Positions 1 through 8,383 of a stretch of 64,000 bases of DNA are shown here, piece after piece. The stretch spans positions 1-64,000 of the forward strand of contig NZ_CAUYTL010000010.1 of assembly GCF_963575615.1 (NCBI RefSeq). The letters are read 5' to 3'. Position 1 is the first letter of the stretch. Each line of letters opens with the position of its first letter. Position numbers and translations under genes: made by a program. Under the pieces are notes generated by a model. The model ran no database searches, was not told the DNA's origin, and saw only the letters and a list, made by a program, of their open reading frames with translations. This DNA is from Listeria_A hofi. Lineage in GTDB: Bacteria > Bacillota > Bacilli > Lactobacillales > Listeriaceae.

Positions 1-144
1 GTTCGTACAGGTGGATTTGATGCCGCAACGAAAACCTTTTCTGTCTATGCCAAAGATAAAATCACATCCAAGAGCGACGTTGTTCAAATCAAAGGATACG
101 ACAAAAATTGGAATATCATAACACAGAATGTAACTATTAACTAA
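1..144 (+). CDS. C-terminal end of a probable secreted Ig-like repeat protein (partial)
   Basis: Frame 1 is open from the first base to a TAA at 142-144, giving 47 residues of a gene that starts upstream of the window. The tail contains TKTFSVYAKDKITSKSD and KGYDKNWNII, short alternating hydrophobic/polar strands. These look like the last beta-sandwich module of the bacterial Ig-like repeats common at the C-terminus of secreted Listeria proteins. No LPXTG sorting signal is present, so the protein would be released or bound non-covalently. The fragment is too short for a firm family call. A hairpin terminator follows directly, so the gene ends its own transcript and is separate from the polysaccharide locus. 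Confidence 0.55.
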   Translation, partial: VRTGGFDAATKTFSVYAKDKITSKSDVVQIKGYDKNWNIITQNVTIN

Positions 145-154
145 CACTGAGAAA

Positions 155-193
155 GATTGGTACCTAGGATAGATGTCTTGGGTACCGATTTTT
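155..193 (+). terminator. Rho-independent terminator
   Basis: The arms GATTGGTACCTAGG and CTTGGGTACCGATT form an imperfect stem with G-U pairs and are followed by a run of T. It lies 11 bases after the stop of the upstream partial gene and before the lipoprotein gene, so it separates the two transcripts. Confidence 0.75.
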
Positions 194-222
194 AACAAAA
201 TTAATAGGAATGAGGATTTTAC

Positions 223-717
223 ATGAAGAACTATCAAAAAATGATTATTGCTGTGGCAACTATTTTTGCATTGGCTATAACAGCGATAGGTTGTAGTGCG
301 CCAAAAGCGAATAATAACCAGCAAACAACGAAACAACTTCAAACAGAACTAGGTAAGAAAAGAGTTATCGCAGACATTGAAATGACACCGAAAAGCTTTG
401 AATATAAACAAGATGACACATTCCAAGAAAAAGGTAAGAAATTAACCGTGATTAACATGCATATTGCTAACAAAACAAAAGCAGGATTTGGCGTTGGTGC
501 AGGTGATTTTCACTTAGAATCAAAAGATAGGAAGAAAATGGAGACATTTGGTTATGCGGATAGTTTCGGCGATGTCATCCCAGCTGGGAAAATACTCGAT
601 GGTAATGCTTATTTTGCCATTCCAAAAGAGGATAAGAACTACGTGCTAGTCTATCATCCAGCAAACTCTGCCAAAGAACAAACACTAAAATGGATTATCG
701 GTGCGCCTAAAAAATAA
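223..717 (+). CDS. Lipoprotein with DUF4352-like immunoglobulin-fold domain
   Basis: The 164-residue product has a lipoprotein signal peptide: MKNYQKMIIAVATIFAL followed by the lipobox AIGC, with the lipidated Cys near residue 24. It should therefore be anchored on the outer face of the membrane. After a polar N/Q-rich linker (residues about 29-45), the rest (DIEMTPKSFEYK, KLTVINMHIANKTK, FHLESKDRK, then FGDVIPAGKILDGNAYFAIP) follows the strand pattern of DUF4352-type domains. The gene lies 17 bases upstream of the first glycosyltransferase of the polysaccharide locus, in the same direction. It could be cotranscribed and act in surface assembly, but no specific function can be assigned. The start is supported by a GAGGA-like site upstream of the ATG. 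Confidence 0.7.
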   Translation: MKNYQKMIIAVATIFALAITAIGCSAPKANNNQQTTKQLQTELGKKRVIADIEMTPKSFEYKQDDTFQEKGKKLTVINMHIANKTKAGFGVGAGDFHLESKDRKKMETFGYADSFGDVIPAGKILDGNAYFAIPKEDKNYVLVYHPANSAKEQTLKWIIGAPKK

Positions 718-734
718 GAAAAGAAGGAATCGAG

Positions 735-1871
735 ATGCTAAACGCCAAAAAAATAATGATGTTCAGCTCCGTCCATGTGTGGAATGATACGCGCATTTTT
801 TACAAAGAGGCGATGACGCTTGCCGATGCAGGTTTTGAAGTCGATTTCTATGCGATTGATAATGGGATGGAAGTGGTCAAGCATCCTGATTTGCGCGTAC
901 ATCTATTGCCTGCGAGCACGTCACGACTTGCCCGACCGCTTCGCTGGCACCAACTTTACCACATCGCCAAAGCTTCCGATGCGTTATACTATCATATTCA
1001 TGATCCAGAACTGCTTCTCTTACTACCAAAATTACGCAAAAAGAAACCGGATGCGATTTTCACCTACGACATGCATGAGAATTTTCCAGCAGACATCGAG
1101 ACGAAAACATGGATTCCAGCGCTTTTGCGAAAACCTCTCCAAAAATGGATTTTGCGGATGGAAAAACTAACGATGGCTTGCTGTGATCATCTGATTTTTG
1201 CAGAAGAGTCTTACGTGGCGAGTTATGAACATGTCACATGCACTAAAATGACGGTTTATAACTATCCGACGTACATGCCGGTGATTCAAAAGCAAACATC
1301 CGATGCGTATTTCACGCTGATTTATGTCGGCAGTATCACAGAAGATCGCGGTATTTTTGAAATGTTAGGGCTGATTCGTGATTTACAAGAAAAGCACCCA
1401 GACCAATATCGCTTAAAGCTGCTAGGCCCGATGACGCAAAATCTAGAGACAGAAGTACAGGCGTTTGTGACATCGCATCAGTTAGGCAATGTGGTTCAAA
1501 TCTACGGGCGTGTACCTTATCCAGAAATTTGGCAAGCGTATGCGGCATCTGACTTAGGGCTATGCCTTTTACACCCCATCCCCAACTATCTTCACTCCAT
1601 GGCCACCAAATTATATGAGTATATGGCGGCTTCCCTCCCCATCCTTGCCTCTGACTTCCCAGATTGGGACGCATTTATACAAAAACATCAAAGTGGGACG
1701 ACGTGCTCTCCATTTGATCGCGAAAAGTTGATATGGGAAGTAGAAAAACGAGCGGCGACTCGGGAACAATACATGCAAGAAGGTGAACGGGGTCGTTTGG
1801 CTTATGAGCAGCATTATCATTGGGGAATCGAAGCACAAAAAATGCGGGATACCATTTATAACGTTAAGTAA
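735..1871 (+). CDS. Family-4-like glycosyltransferase (GT-B fold), surface polysaccharide
   Basis: The 378-residue protein has a GT-B layout. The N-terminal half opens with KIMMFSSVHVWNDTRIFYKEA and contains YYHIHDPELL and FTYDMHENFP. The C-terminal donor-binding half has LIYVGSITEDRG, VQIYGRVPYPEIW and the acidic motif region KLYEYMAASLPILASDFPDW. The protein should transfer a nucleotide-activated sugar to the growing lipid-linked repeat unit on the cytoplasmic face. It has no transmembrane segment. It is the first glycosyltransferase of a run of ten or more same-strand genes and is followed directly by the chain-length regulator. Acceptor and sugar cannot be read from the sequence. Confidence 0.85.
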   Translation: MLNAKKIMMFSSVHVWNDTRIFYKEAMTLADAGFEVDFYAIDNGMEVVKHPDLRVHLLPASTSRLARPLRWHQLYHIAKASDALYYHIHDPELLLLLPKLRKKKPDAIFTYDMHENFPADIETKTWIPALLRKPLQKWILRMEKLTMACCDHLIFAEESYVASYEHVTCTKMTVYNYPTYMPVIQKQTSDAYFTLIYVGSITEDRGIFEMLGLIRDLQEKHPDQYRLKLLGPMTQNLETEVQAFVTSHQLGNVVQIYGRVPYPEIWQAYAASDLGLCLLHPIPNYLHSMATKLYEYMAASLPILASDFPDWDAFIQKHQSGTTCSPFDREKLIWEVEKRAATREQYMQEGERGRLAYEQHYHWGIEAQKMRDTIYNVK

Positions 1872-1883
1872 TTGGAGGAAATG

Positions 1884-2546
1884 ATGACACAAGGAATGAA
1901 AACGAAGCAATGGATTCGAAGTTTGAAAAAAGCATGGTATTGGCTAGTAATCATACCAGCAATACTTGTCATACTCACATTTACAATCGGAAAACTATGG
2001 CTTACACCAGATTATACGACATCTACGCAAGTATTGGTTACAACGGTCACCGCTAACAACGAAGCGCAGGCCTCCGATAATGTACGTTCCTCGATTCAGC
2101 TGAGTGACACGTACAGCACGACGATTGGCAGCGCGCGGACTATGAAAGAAGTGATTGATAAATATGATTTTAAGATGACACCAGAAGAATTGGCGAAAAA
2201 GGTAACCGTCAAAGGAAACGTGAATTCGCTTGTTTTTTCGATTACAGTCGTGGATGAAAATCCAGAGCAGGCGAAACGGATAGCGAATGGCGTTGCGACA
2301 GTGGCTCAAGCGGATTTTCCAGATCTGTTTAGTGGTACGAAAATCATCAACTTAGAAAAAGCGAGTGAACCCGTGGTAGTTAGCAGTATCACGCAATATA
2401 TTTTAGCAGCTGGTTTTGGGCTAGGAATAGCGCTAGTTATTGTATTATATCAAGCGAGCTACGATACGATTATCCGTCAACGAGAAAACTTTGAAGAACT
2501 TGGCTTGCGTTTCTTAGGAGATATTCCATTGATCGAAGGAGAGTAA
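1884..2546 (+). CDS. Wzz/CapA-type polysaccharide co-polymerase and tyrosine-kinase adaptor
   Basis: About 220 residues with two membrane segments, near residues 18-38 (WYWLVIIPAILVILTFTIG) and near the C-terminus (ILAAGFGLGIALVIVLYQ). The extracytoplasmic loop between them carries the Wzz-like pattern (DYTTSTQVLV, LSDTYSTTI, NPEQAKRIANGVA). This is the short CapA/YveK form whose cytoplasmic tail activates a separate BY-kinase, which is encoded next. An in-frame TTG at 1872 also exists, but the GGAGG at 1874-1878 lies downstream of it and fits the ATG at 1884 (or 1881). The earlier start is therefore rejected. The role is control of polymer length at the membrane. Confidence 0.88.
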   Translation: MTQGMKTKQWIRSLKKAWYWLVIIPAILVILTFTIGKLWLTPDYTTSTQVLVTTVTANNEAQASDNVRSSIQLSDTYSTTIGSARTMKEVIDKYDFKMTPEELAKKVTVKGNVNSLVFSITVVDENPEQAKRIANGVATVAQADFPDLFSGTKIINLEKASEPVVVSSITQYILAAGFGLGIALVIVLYQASYDTIIRQRENFEELGLRFLGDIPLIEGE

Positions 2547-2553
2547 AAAAGAC

Positions 2554-3231
2554 ATGGCTAGATTGAAGAAAAATCAATTGTTTTTTACAGGTAAATCGAA
2601 ATCATTTGAAGCAGAAAAAATTCGTTCGGCGCAGGTGAGTCTTCAATTTTCCTTGAGTACGCTAGAAAAGGCGCAAACCATCATGTTCACATCCGCGAAT
2701 AAAGGTGAGGGCAAGACCTTTTGTATTAGTAATGTGGCGAAGGAATACGCGAAACAAGGTAAGAAAGTGTTGCTGGTGGATCTAGATTTACACCGACCTC
2801 GACTTTCACAAGCGATTGCGCCGAGAGAACAGGGCGGACTAATGAATGCGATATGTGATGTTTCTTCTGTGGATGATCAAATTATTGCGTTGGGGGACGA
2901 AAATCTCTTTTTCCTACCGACAGGACTACTTCCTGCAAACCCGCTGGAAATTGTGAGTGCTGGTTTATTGGTACCGCTGTTCTCGAAGTTAGAAGAGTGG
3001 TTTGACATGATTTTCATTGATACACCGCCAGTTCGTGTGTTATCCGATGGTCGAATGATTGCAACATTATGCGATGGTGTGGTGTTTGTCGTTCGCAGTG
3101 GCGTCACGAAATTACATGAGGTGGAGGAAGCAAAGGCGCACATTGAAAACACTGGCATACCAATCATTGGTGGGATTTTAAACGGTCAATCGTACAATAA
3201 AAAAGAGAAGAATACGTATGCCTATTATTAA
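2554..3231 (+). CDS. Bacterial tyrosine autokinase (CapB/CpsD/YveL type)
   Basis: The 225-residue protein has the P-loop set of BY-kinases: Walker A around SANKGEGKT, Walker A' VLLVDLDLHRP and Walker B MIFIDTPP. The C-terminus ends in a tyrosine cluster (NKKEKNTYAYY), the autophosphorylation tail that cycles during polymer export. It is separate from, and 7 bases behind, the adaptor gene, as expected for Gram-positive systems where kinase and activator are split. No partner phosphatase (CpsB/PHP or low-molecular-weight type) is found in this locus, so dephosphorylation would need an enzyme encoded elsewhere. The end overlaps the polymerase gene by 14 bases. Confidence 0.9.
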   Translation: MARLKKNQLFFTGKSKSFEAEKIRSAQVSLQFSLSTLEKAQTIMFTSANKGEGKTFCISNVAKEYAKQGKKVLLVDLDLHRPRLSQAIAPREQGGLMNAICDVSSVDDQIIALGDENLFFLPTGLLPANPLEIVSAGLLVPLFSKLEEWFDMIFIDTPPVRVLSDGRMIATLCDGVVFVVRSGVTKLHEVEEAKAHIENTGIPIIGGILNGQSYNKKEKNTYAYY

Positions 3232-4627
3232 TTGGTTTATGAATCGCGCGAAATTGATTTTACTAGCGATAGGTTTCATTGTTGCTTCAGAGGCATGCGT
3301 TTTGATGCCCTATGGCTATGTTGGATTATTATTGTTTTTCGTTCTAGTCTTTATTTTGCTACCGATTGATATCGAAAAATTCACGATGGCACTTAGTTTT
3401 GCGATTCTGTTTTCGGGATTTTTTGGTTCTTATTTAGGTGTACCTGGTAATGAAAATATCTTTTTATTTCGTCTTTTGATCCCTATTCACCTTGTTTTTT
3501 TTCTGTTCTTTGTGAAAAAGGACTGGACGCGATTGCGGTATGTAAAAGGTTTGTTTCTTTTATTTGTGGCGTTTTTTATCGGGATGCTGGCAACTGGATT
3601 TTGGGCGCCACAACTAGGTGAGAGTGTTCGGTATCTTTATTTTATTTTTGAATGGTTGTATGTCATTTTTTTGTGTGTTTATTATATTGGCAATGAGAGA
3701 ACGTACCAGCTTTTTACGAGAGGGATTATGATTCTTTACATCGGTATTTTAGGCATCGGTGTGTGGGAAAGCTTGACGGGGCATCATTTAAGTCAATCAG
3801 GTTCGCTTTTTTATGAAACGACGACAAGTGCTTTTCAGCCGACTGGTTTTCAGTTCAACACGAATGATTTTGCGTCGTTATTAACGATTTTGTTTCCTGT
3901 TGTGGTCATGCAGCTAACGACTTGGAAAAAGAAAGGCTGGATGTTGAGCGGAATTATCTGTGTTGGCGGGGTTTCGATGTACCTCGTTATCATGACGAAT
4001 TCTCGCCTCGCGATGGTGGTGCTTTTGCTTGAAATCTTTGTCTTATTGTTCGGCTGGTCTAAACTGTGGTCGTTTGTCTCGGTTTATGTGATTGGAATGG
4101 GTACTTTGCTTGTTTCCACATTTCATTCTTCTGGCTTTGTCCAAAACCTGCTCGGCATGGTACTGAACTCTTTCACGGAGAAAGGGGATTCGACGAGTGC
4201 GCGCATGCAGATGTACCAAGCGTCGTGGGATATGATCAAAGAATCACATTTTATGGGGATTGGCGCAGGAAATTTACCGCTTCGATTGGATGCTTACATG
4301 TATGGCTTTGAACGGTTATCGGATAATTATTGGGCGCCGCATAACTACTGGCTAGAGGCTTTAGCGAATGGTGGCTTGCTTGCTTTCCTACCGTTACTTG
4401 CTTTTTTCATGGTGTATTTTATTTTTGCAGCGCGTTATTGGATGCGGGAGAAATATAGTGCCGTGTCAGCGATTCCGCTTTTGATTGGACTTGCATTTGT
4501 CGCAGCGAGTATTGGACTGAGTAGTACGATTGATAAACGACATTTGAGCCTTGGTATTGGTATTGGTATTGGCTTAGCAGTTCTTAATATACGTTATTTT
4601 CAGAAAGGAAGGAGTAAGCAATGCTAG
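3218..4627 (+). CDS. O-antigen-ligase-like polysaccharide polymerase (Wzy type)
   Basis: 469 residues, nearly all hydrophobic, with about a dozen predicted transmembrane spans. A large loop follows the central spans and contains SARMQMYQASWDMIKESHFMG and GAGNLPLRL, with an H and N-W pair (WAPHNYWLEALANGG). This is the pattern of the Wzy_C/O-antigen ligase superfamily. The protein should join lipid-linked repeat units on the outer face of the membrane. The ATG at 3218 lies inside the end of the kinase gene, which suggests translational coupling. A later ATG at 3239 lacks a ribosome binding site. The tail GIGIGIGL is encoded by a short GGTATT tandem repeat near 4553-4570. Confidence 0.85.
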   Translation: MPIINWFMNRAKLILLAIGFIVASEACVLMPYGYVGLLLFFVLVFILLPIDIEKFTMALSFAILFSGFFGSYLGVPGNENIFLFRLLIPIHLVFFLFFVKKDWTRLRYVKGLFLLFVAFFIGMLATGFWAPQLGESVRYLYFIFEWLYVIFLCVYYIGNERTYQLFTRGIMILYIGILGIGVWESLTGHHLSQSGSLFYETTTSAFQPTGFQFNTNDFASLLTILFPVVVMQLTTWKKKGWMLSGIICVGGVSMYLVIMTNSRLAMVVLLLEIFVLLFGWSKLWSFVSVYVIGMGTLLVSTFHSSGFVQNLLGMVLNSFTEKGDSTSARMQMYQASWDMIKESHFMGIGAGNLPLRLDAYMYGFERLSDNYWAPHNYWLEALANGGLLAFLPLLAFFMVYFIFAARYWMREKYSAVSAIPLLIGLAFVAASIGLSSTIDKRHLSLGIGIGIGLAVLNIRYFQKGRSKQC

Positions 4628-5388
4628 TGAGTATTATTATGCCGGCACACAACGCGGAGGCGCATATTCGGACGGCTATAGATAGCGTGTTGGCGCAAAG
4701 TTTCGGAAATTTCGAATTGTTGATTATGGATGATTGTTCAACGGATAGTACGGTAGATATTGTTCGGTCCTACACAGATCCGCGACTGAAGCTACATGTG
4801 TTGGGGTCCAATCTAGGTGCAGCCGGAACGCGCAATTATGGGATTCGCCAAGCAACAGGACGCTACCTTGCTTTTCTAGATAGCGATGATTGCTGGAAGC
4901 CCGAAAAATTGGCGATGCAGCTCGCGTTTATGCAAGCGAATCAGGCGGCGTTGAGCTATACAGCGTACGATGTGATGAGTCCAGATGGCACGCAGGTGAC
5001 AGGGCGTGTGGATGTTCCAGAATCCGTGACGTATCGTTATTTACTGCGAAACACGATTATTGGCTGTCTGACGGTGATGATTGATACCGCGCAAACAGGC
5101 TTGGTGCAAATGCCCGCGTTTCGAGGTGCAGAAGACACAGCAACATGGCTCACGATTTTGAAAAAAGGATATGTGGCAAGAGGATTGACAGAATCGCTAG
5201 CCGTTTACCGGAAAGGAAACGTGTCGCTCTCGAGTAATAAAATCCAGATGGCAAAACTGATTTGGCAGGTATATCGAAAAAACCAGCAGATGTCGATTTT
5301 GACAGCGATGACGCATTTTCCGTTTTATTTATGGAATGGTTTTAGGAAACATTTACGCACAGGCGGTTCGATGAAGCTAGTGAAATAG
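4621..5388 (+). CDS. Family-2 glycosyltransferase (GT-A fold)
   Basis: 255 residues beginning with the classic GT2 N-terminus VSIIMPAHNAEAHI, then LLIMDDCSTDST, NLGAAGTRNYGI and the metal-binding region YLAFLDSDDCW. These mark a nucleotide-diphosphosugar-binding GT-A enzyme. There is no transmembrane stretch, so it works at the cytoplasmic face. The start has a strong AGGAAGGAG-type site and overlaps the polymerase stop by 7 bases, placing it in the same operon. The sugar transferred is not predictable. Confidence 0.9.
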   Translation: MLVSIIMPAHNAEAHIRTAIDSVLAQSFGNFELLIMDDCSTDSTVDIVRSYTDPRLKLHVLGSNLGAAGTRNYGIRQATGRYLAFLDSDDCWKPEKLAMQLAFMQANQAALSYTAYDVMSPDGTQVTGRVDVPESVTYRYLLRNTIIGCLTVMIDTAQTGLVQMPAFRGAEDTATWLTILKKGYVARGLTESLAVYRKGNVSLSSNKIQMAKLIWQVYRKNQQMSILTAMTHFPFYLWNGFRKHLRTGGSMKLVK

Positions 5389-5412
5389 GTTAGAAAATAA
5401 AAGTAGAAGGAA

Positions 5413-6078
5413 GTGCCAAACAAAATGGAACAAAAAGTGCTTTTGGTTTCCAGTCAAGAATATAGAAAAGTCAAGCGTATTGTCGATTTTACAGTAGCGC
5501 TCGTCGGAATCGTTGTGTTGATTCCTGTTTTTCTTCTCGTAGCGCTACTTATCAAGCTGGATTCGCCAAAAGAAAAAGTGGTTTTCGTCCAAACAAGAAC
5601 AGGCCTTAAAAATGAGCCATTCCGAATTTTCAAGTTTCGCTCGATGCGTCAAAGTAATCGACCAGGAGGCGCGAAGAAGCACGTATATGATTGGGAGCAT
5701 GGTGTCCCAGATGATTTTGTTTTCAAATCAGCGACAGGAAAAGATCCGGAAGTATCTACGATCGGTGCCTTTGTTCGGAAGTTTAGTTTAGATGAATTGC
5801 CGCAACTGGTGAATGTGTTGCGTGGTGATATGAGCCTAGTTGGGCCACGTCCAGAAATTCCAGCGATTACAGATTTGTATTCTCGTTCCCAACAAACACG
5901 GCTCTTGGTGAAGCCAGGCGTGACCGGCTGGGCGCAGGTAAATGGGCGAAGCAATATGAATCATGGACAGAAAATGGCGTACGATAGTCACTATGTAAAG
6001 CACATTAGTTGGAAAATGGACTGCCAAATCATCGTGATGACGGTGAAACAAGTACTCGTAGGTAAGGATGCGGTGTAA
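5413..6078 (+). CDS. Initiating phosphoglycosyl transferase (bacterial sugar transferase)
   Basis: 221 residues with one hydrophobic re-entrant segment near residues 28-48 (FTVALVGIVVLIPVFLLVAL). It is followed by the monotopic phosphoglycosyl transferase signature: FKFRSMR, then a basic/acidic stretch, KFSLDELPQLVNVLRGDMS, LVGPRPE and KPGVTGWAQVNGR. Enzymes of this family (WcaJ, CapM, EpsL) transfer a sugar-1-phosphate to undecaprenyl phosphate, the first committed step of repeat-unit synthesis. The GTG at 5413 touches its AGAAGGA site, while an in-frame ATG at 5425 sits about 13 bases from it. The true start is one of these two. Confidence 0.92.
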   Translation: MPNKMEQKVLLVSSQEYRKVKRIVDFTVALVGIVVLIPVFLLVALLIKLDSPKEKVVFVQTRTGLKNEPFRIFKFRSMRQSNRPGGAKKHVYDWEHGVPDDFVFKSATGKDPEVSTIGAFVRKFSLDELPQLVNVLRGDMSLVGPRPEIPAITDLYSRSQQTRLLVKPGVTGWAQVNGRSNMNHGQKMAYDSHYVKHISWKMDCQIIVMTVKQVLVGKDAV

Positions 6079-6081
6079 GTC

Positions 6082-7536
6082 ATGAAGAAAGTCACAACGA
6101 ATTACATCTTTGTTTTACTCTATCAACTGCTGATTATCATTACACCTATTTTCACGATGCCGTATGTGATTCGCGTGTTGATGCCAGAAAATGTTGGTAT
6201 TGAAGCGTATGTCAGTTCGATTGTTCAAATTTTCACGGCGTTTGCGGCACTCGGTATGGGTGATTACGGTAGAAAAGTAATCGCAAGTGTGACACGAAAG
6301 CAGGATTTAAAAATGGAATTTTACAGTTTGTATTTGGTTCAAAGTTTTTTCTCCGTGCTCGTGCTTCTCATATATCTCGTTTTTACGTTTCATACCAATC
6401 AATACCAGTTCTTGTTCTTCATTAATACGCTCGTGATTCTTTCGTACATCTTTGACATCACGTGGTTTTATACGGGGCAGGAAAATATAAAAAATATTAT
6501 GATTCGAAATATGGTCGTCCGGCTCGGCTCGATGATTGGCATTTTTTGTTTTGTGAAAAATCCGGATGATTTAGCGATGTATGTGTGGATTAACGCCGCG
6601 ACGCTTCTAGTAGGACAACTTGTGACGTGGCTTCCTTTATTACAGCAATTGAAAGGATTCGCACTGGATTGGTCAAAAGTGAAAAAACACCTGAAACCAG
6701 TGATGACGGTCGCGATTGTGCCGATTATCACGCTCATTCCGCTCGCATTAAATAAAGTCATTTTAGGGAATAACACCTCGGCGATGGAGGTTGGTTTCTA
6801 TAATCAAGCCTTTAAATTAATGACATTATTCGTTGTGTTTGTCACCGCTCTGTCGACAGTGATGAGTCCGCGAATGGTCAAACAACATAATGGGGCTAAT
6901 AAGGAAGATTTTGCACAGTCTATCTACTTTTCGTTTCGTTATGTGTCTCTGAGTACATTACCACTCGTGACCGGTTTAATTGCGATTGCCCCCGTTTTTA
7001 TTCCGTTTTTTCTTGGCACAGCCTTCTATCCCTCCGTCTTGAACCTGCAAATTTTAGCCCCCGCCTTATTTTTCTCCGGTTTAGCCGGCATCTTCGGTTT
7101 ACAGATTCTAGTGACGATAGGCAAAAATAAGAGTTATGCTTACAGCGTGCTAATCGCAGCCGTCCTTAGTTTTGGTACGAATATTCTCTTCATCTCGTGG
7201 TGGGGAAGTTATGGTACTGCGGTTGCTTACTTGATTTTTACGATGATGACCTGCGTATTACAGGCTTACTTTGCTCGAAAGTATTTTTCCATCAAAAAAA
7301 TGATGCGCCAGATATTCCCTTACCTCACAGCGTGTTTAATTGCGTTTGGCTGTGAATTTGGCGCCTCGTATTTGCTGGTGGGGTTCCATCCAATCGTGAT
7401 GATGACTGCACAAGTAATGGTTGGCGGCCTTGCTTATGTTGGAGTATTATTCCTACTCCATGATCCGCTTATTCTCCAAGCATGGTGCTGGGTACGATCG
7501 AATTTTGTTCCTAAAACACAAAAAGAAAGAGGATGA
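6082..7536 (+). CDS. Polysaccharide flippase (Wzx/MATE-like)
   Basis: 484 residues with about 14 hydrophobic spans and the N-terminal pattern of polysaccharide transporters (NYIFVLLYQLLIIITPIFTMPYVIRVL, shown here only as the region 5-31 of the protein). Such proteins flip undecaprenyl-linked repeat units to the outer leaflet, where Wzy polymerises them. The gene follows the initiating transferase by 3 bases. Its 3' end carries the ribosome binding site of the next gene. Together with the Wzy-like and Wzz-like genes it defines a Wzx/Wzy-dependent pathway rather than an ABC-exporter or synthase pathway. Confidence 0.9.
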   Translation: MKKVTTNYIFVLLYQLLIIITPIFTMPYVIRVLMPENVGIEAYVSSIVQIFTAFAALGMGDYGRKVIASVTRKQDLKMEFYSLYLVQSFFSVLVLLIYLVFTFHTNQYQFLFFINTLVILSYIFDITWFYTGQENIKNIMIRNMVVRLGSMIGIFCFVKNPDDLAMYVWINAATLLVGQLVTWLPLLQQLKGFALDWSKVKKHLKPVMTVAIVPIITLIPLALNKVILGNNTSAMEVGFYNQAFKLMTLFVVFVTALSTVMSPRMVKQHNGANKEDFAQSIYFSFRYVSLSTLPLVTGLIAIAPVFIPFFLGTAFYPSVLNLQILAPALFFSGLAGIFGLQILVTIGKNKSYAYSVLIAAVLSFGTNILFISWWGSYGTAVAYLIFTMMTCVLQAYFARKYFSIKKMMRQIFPYLTACLIAFGCEFGASYLLVGFHPIVMMTAQVMVGGLAYVGVLFLLHDPLILQAWCWVRSNFVPKTQKERG

Positions 7537-7540
7537 GTAC

Positions 7541-8383
7541 GTGTTTCATTTTGATAGTATTCGTAACATGGCTGATTTATTGGTAAAAAAGAAAGCGATG
7601 TTAGCCAAATGTTCGGAAAGGAAAATCGTGTTGTTGGGCGGAAGTAGCGTGCTTTACGGTTTTAATACCGATGAAATCCAGCGACAGCTTGGGAAACCAA
7701 CGTTCAATGCTGGTGTCAATGTAGGACTTGGCTTTCAGTATTTGCTAGATAACGTAGAGCCTTATTTAAAACCCGGCGATCATGTCGTGTTGCCGCTTGA
7801 ATTTAATCAGTATACGAACCCAGCCTATTACGTTTTTGGCTTCGGGATTGATACGTTTGTTCACCGAAACTATTGGCAAAATCAAGCGAAGTACCGCCAA
7901 AAGTGGAAATTGTTCCTCCTTTCGCTCAAGCATGCCCGGTCCTCCGCAACACCTGAAAAACGTTCGAGGCGCAAAGCTGCCACACTCACAGAAACGGGAT
8001 GTTATACAGGTTTAGATACACAAGTTCGTGATCCACAGACGTTGCGAGGCATTCCATTCCCAGAAACGTTTCGAGTGACGCCGACGATGCAAACAATAAC
8101 CGATTTCATGATACGGTGTCGCATGAACGGCATTCAAGTAAAACTCTTGCCACCTGTTTTTTATGCGCAAGAGCTGAATCTCCCATATCTTGAAAATTTG
8201 TATGCCTATTTTGGCGAAAAGATCGAGCCTAATTTGTTCCAACTAGAGGCTTTCGAAGTATATGATTCGGTGTATCATGCGAACCAAATGGGACAAACTC
8301 GTGTGACGAAGCAATTGATTACCATACTAAATCATTCTAAAAATAGAGAGGAATTAGAAACTCATGATGAAACAGAAATTTGA
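7541..8383 (+). CDS. SGNH-hydrolase-like protein of the polysaccharide locus
   Basis: About 280 residues. The motif LLGGSSVLYGFN (residues about 30-41) matches the nucleophile block of SGNH/GDSL-type esterases. The C-terminal DSVYHANQMG matches the Asp-x-x-His block followed by the usual N-x-x-G. No signal peptide or membrane segment is seen, so it may act in the cytoplasm, or its location may depend on a partner. A role in O-acetylation or deacetylation of the polymer is inferred from context only. The reading frame is open further upstream, to 7421 inside the flippase. The GTG at 7541 is chosen because AGAGGA at 7528-7533 is ideally spaced. Confidence 0.65.
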   Translation: MFHFDSIRNMADLLVKKKAMLAKCSERKIVLLGGSSVLYGFNTDEIQRQLGKPTFNAGVNVGLGFQYLLDNVEPYLKPGDHVVLPLEFNQYTNPAYYVFGFGIDTFVHRNYWQNQAKYRQKWKLFLLSLKHARSSATPEKRSRRKAATLTETGCYTGLDTQVRDPQTLRGIPFPETFRVTPTMQTITDFMIRCRMNGIQVKLLPPVFYAQELNLPYLENLYAYFGEKIEPNLFQLEAFEVYDSVYHANQMGQTRVTKQLITILNHSKNREELETHDETEI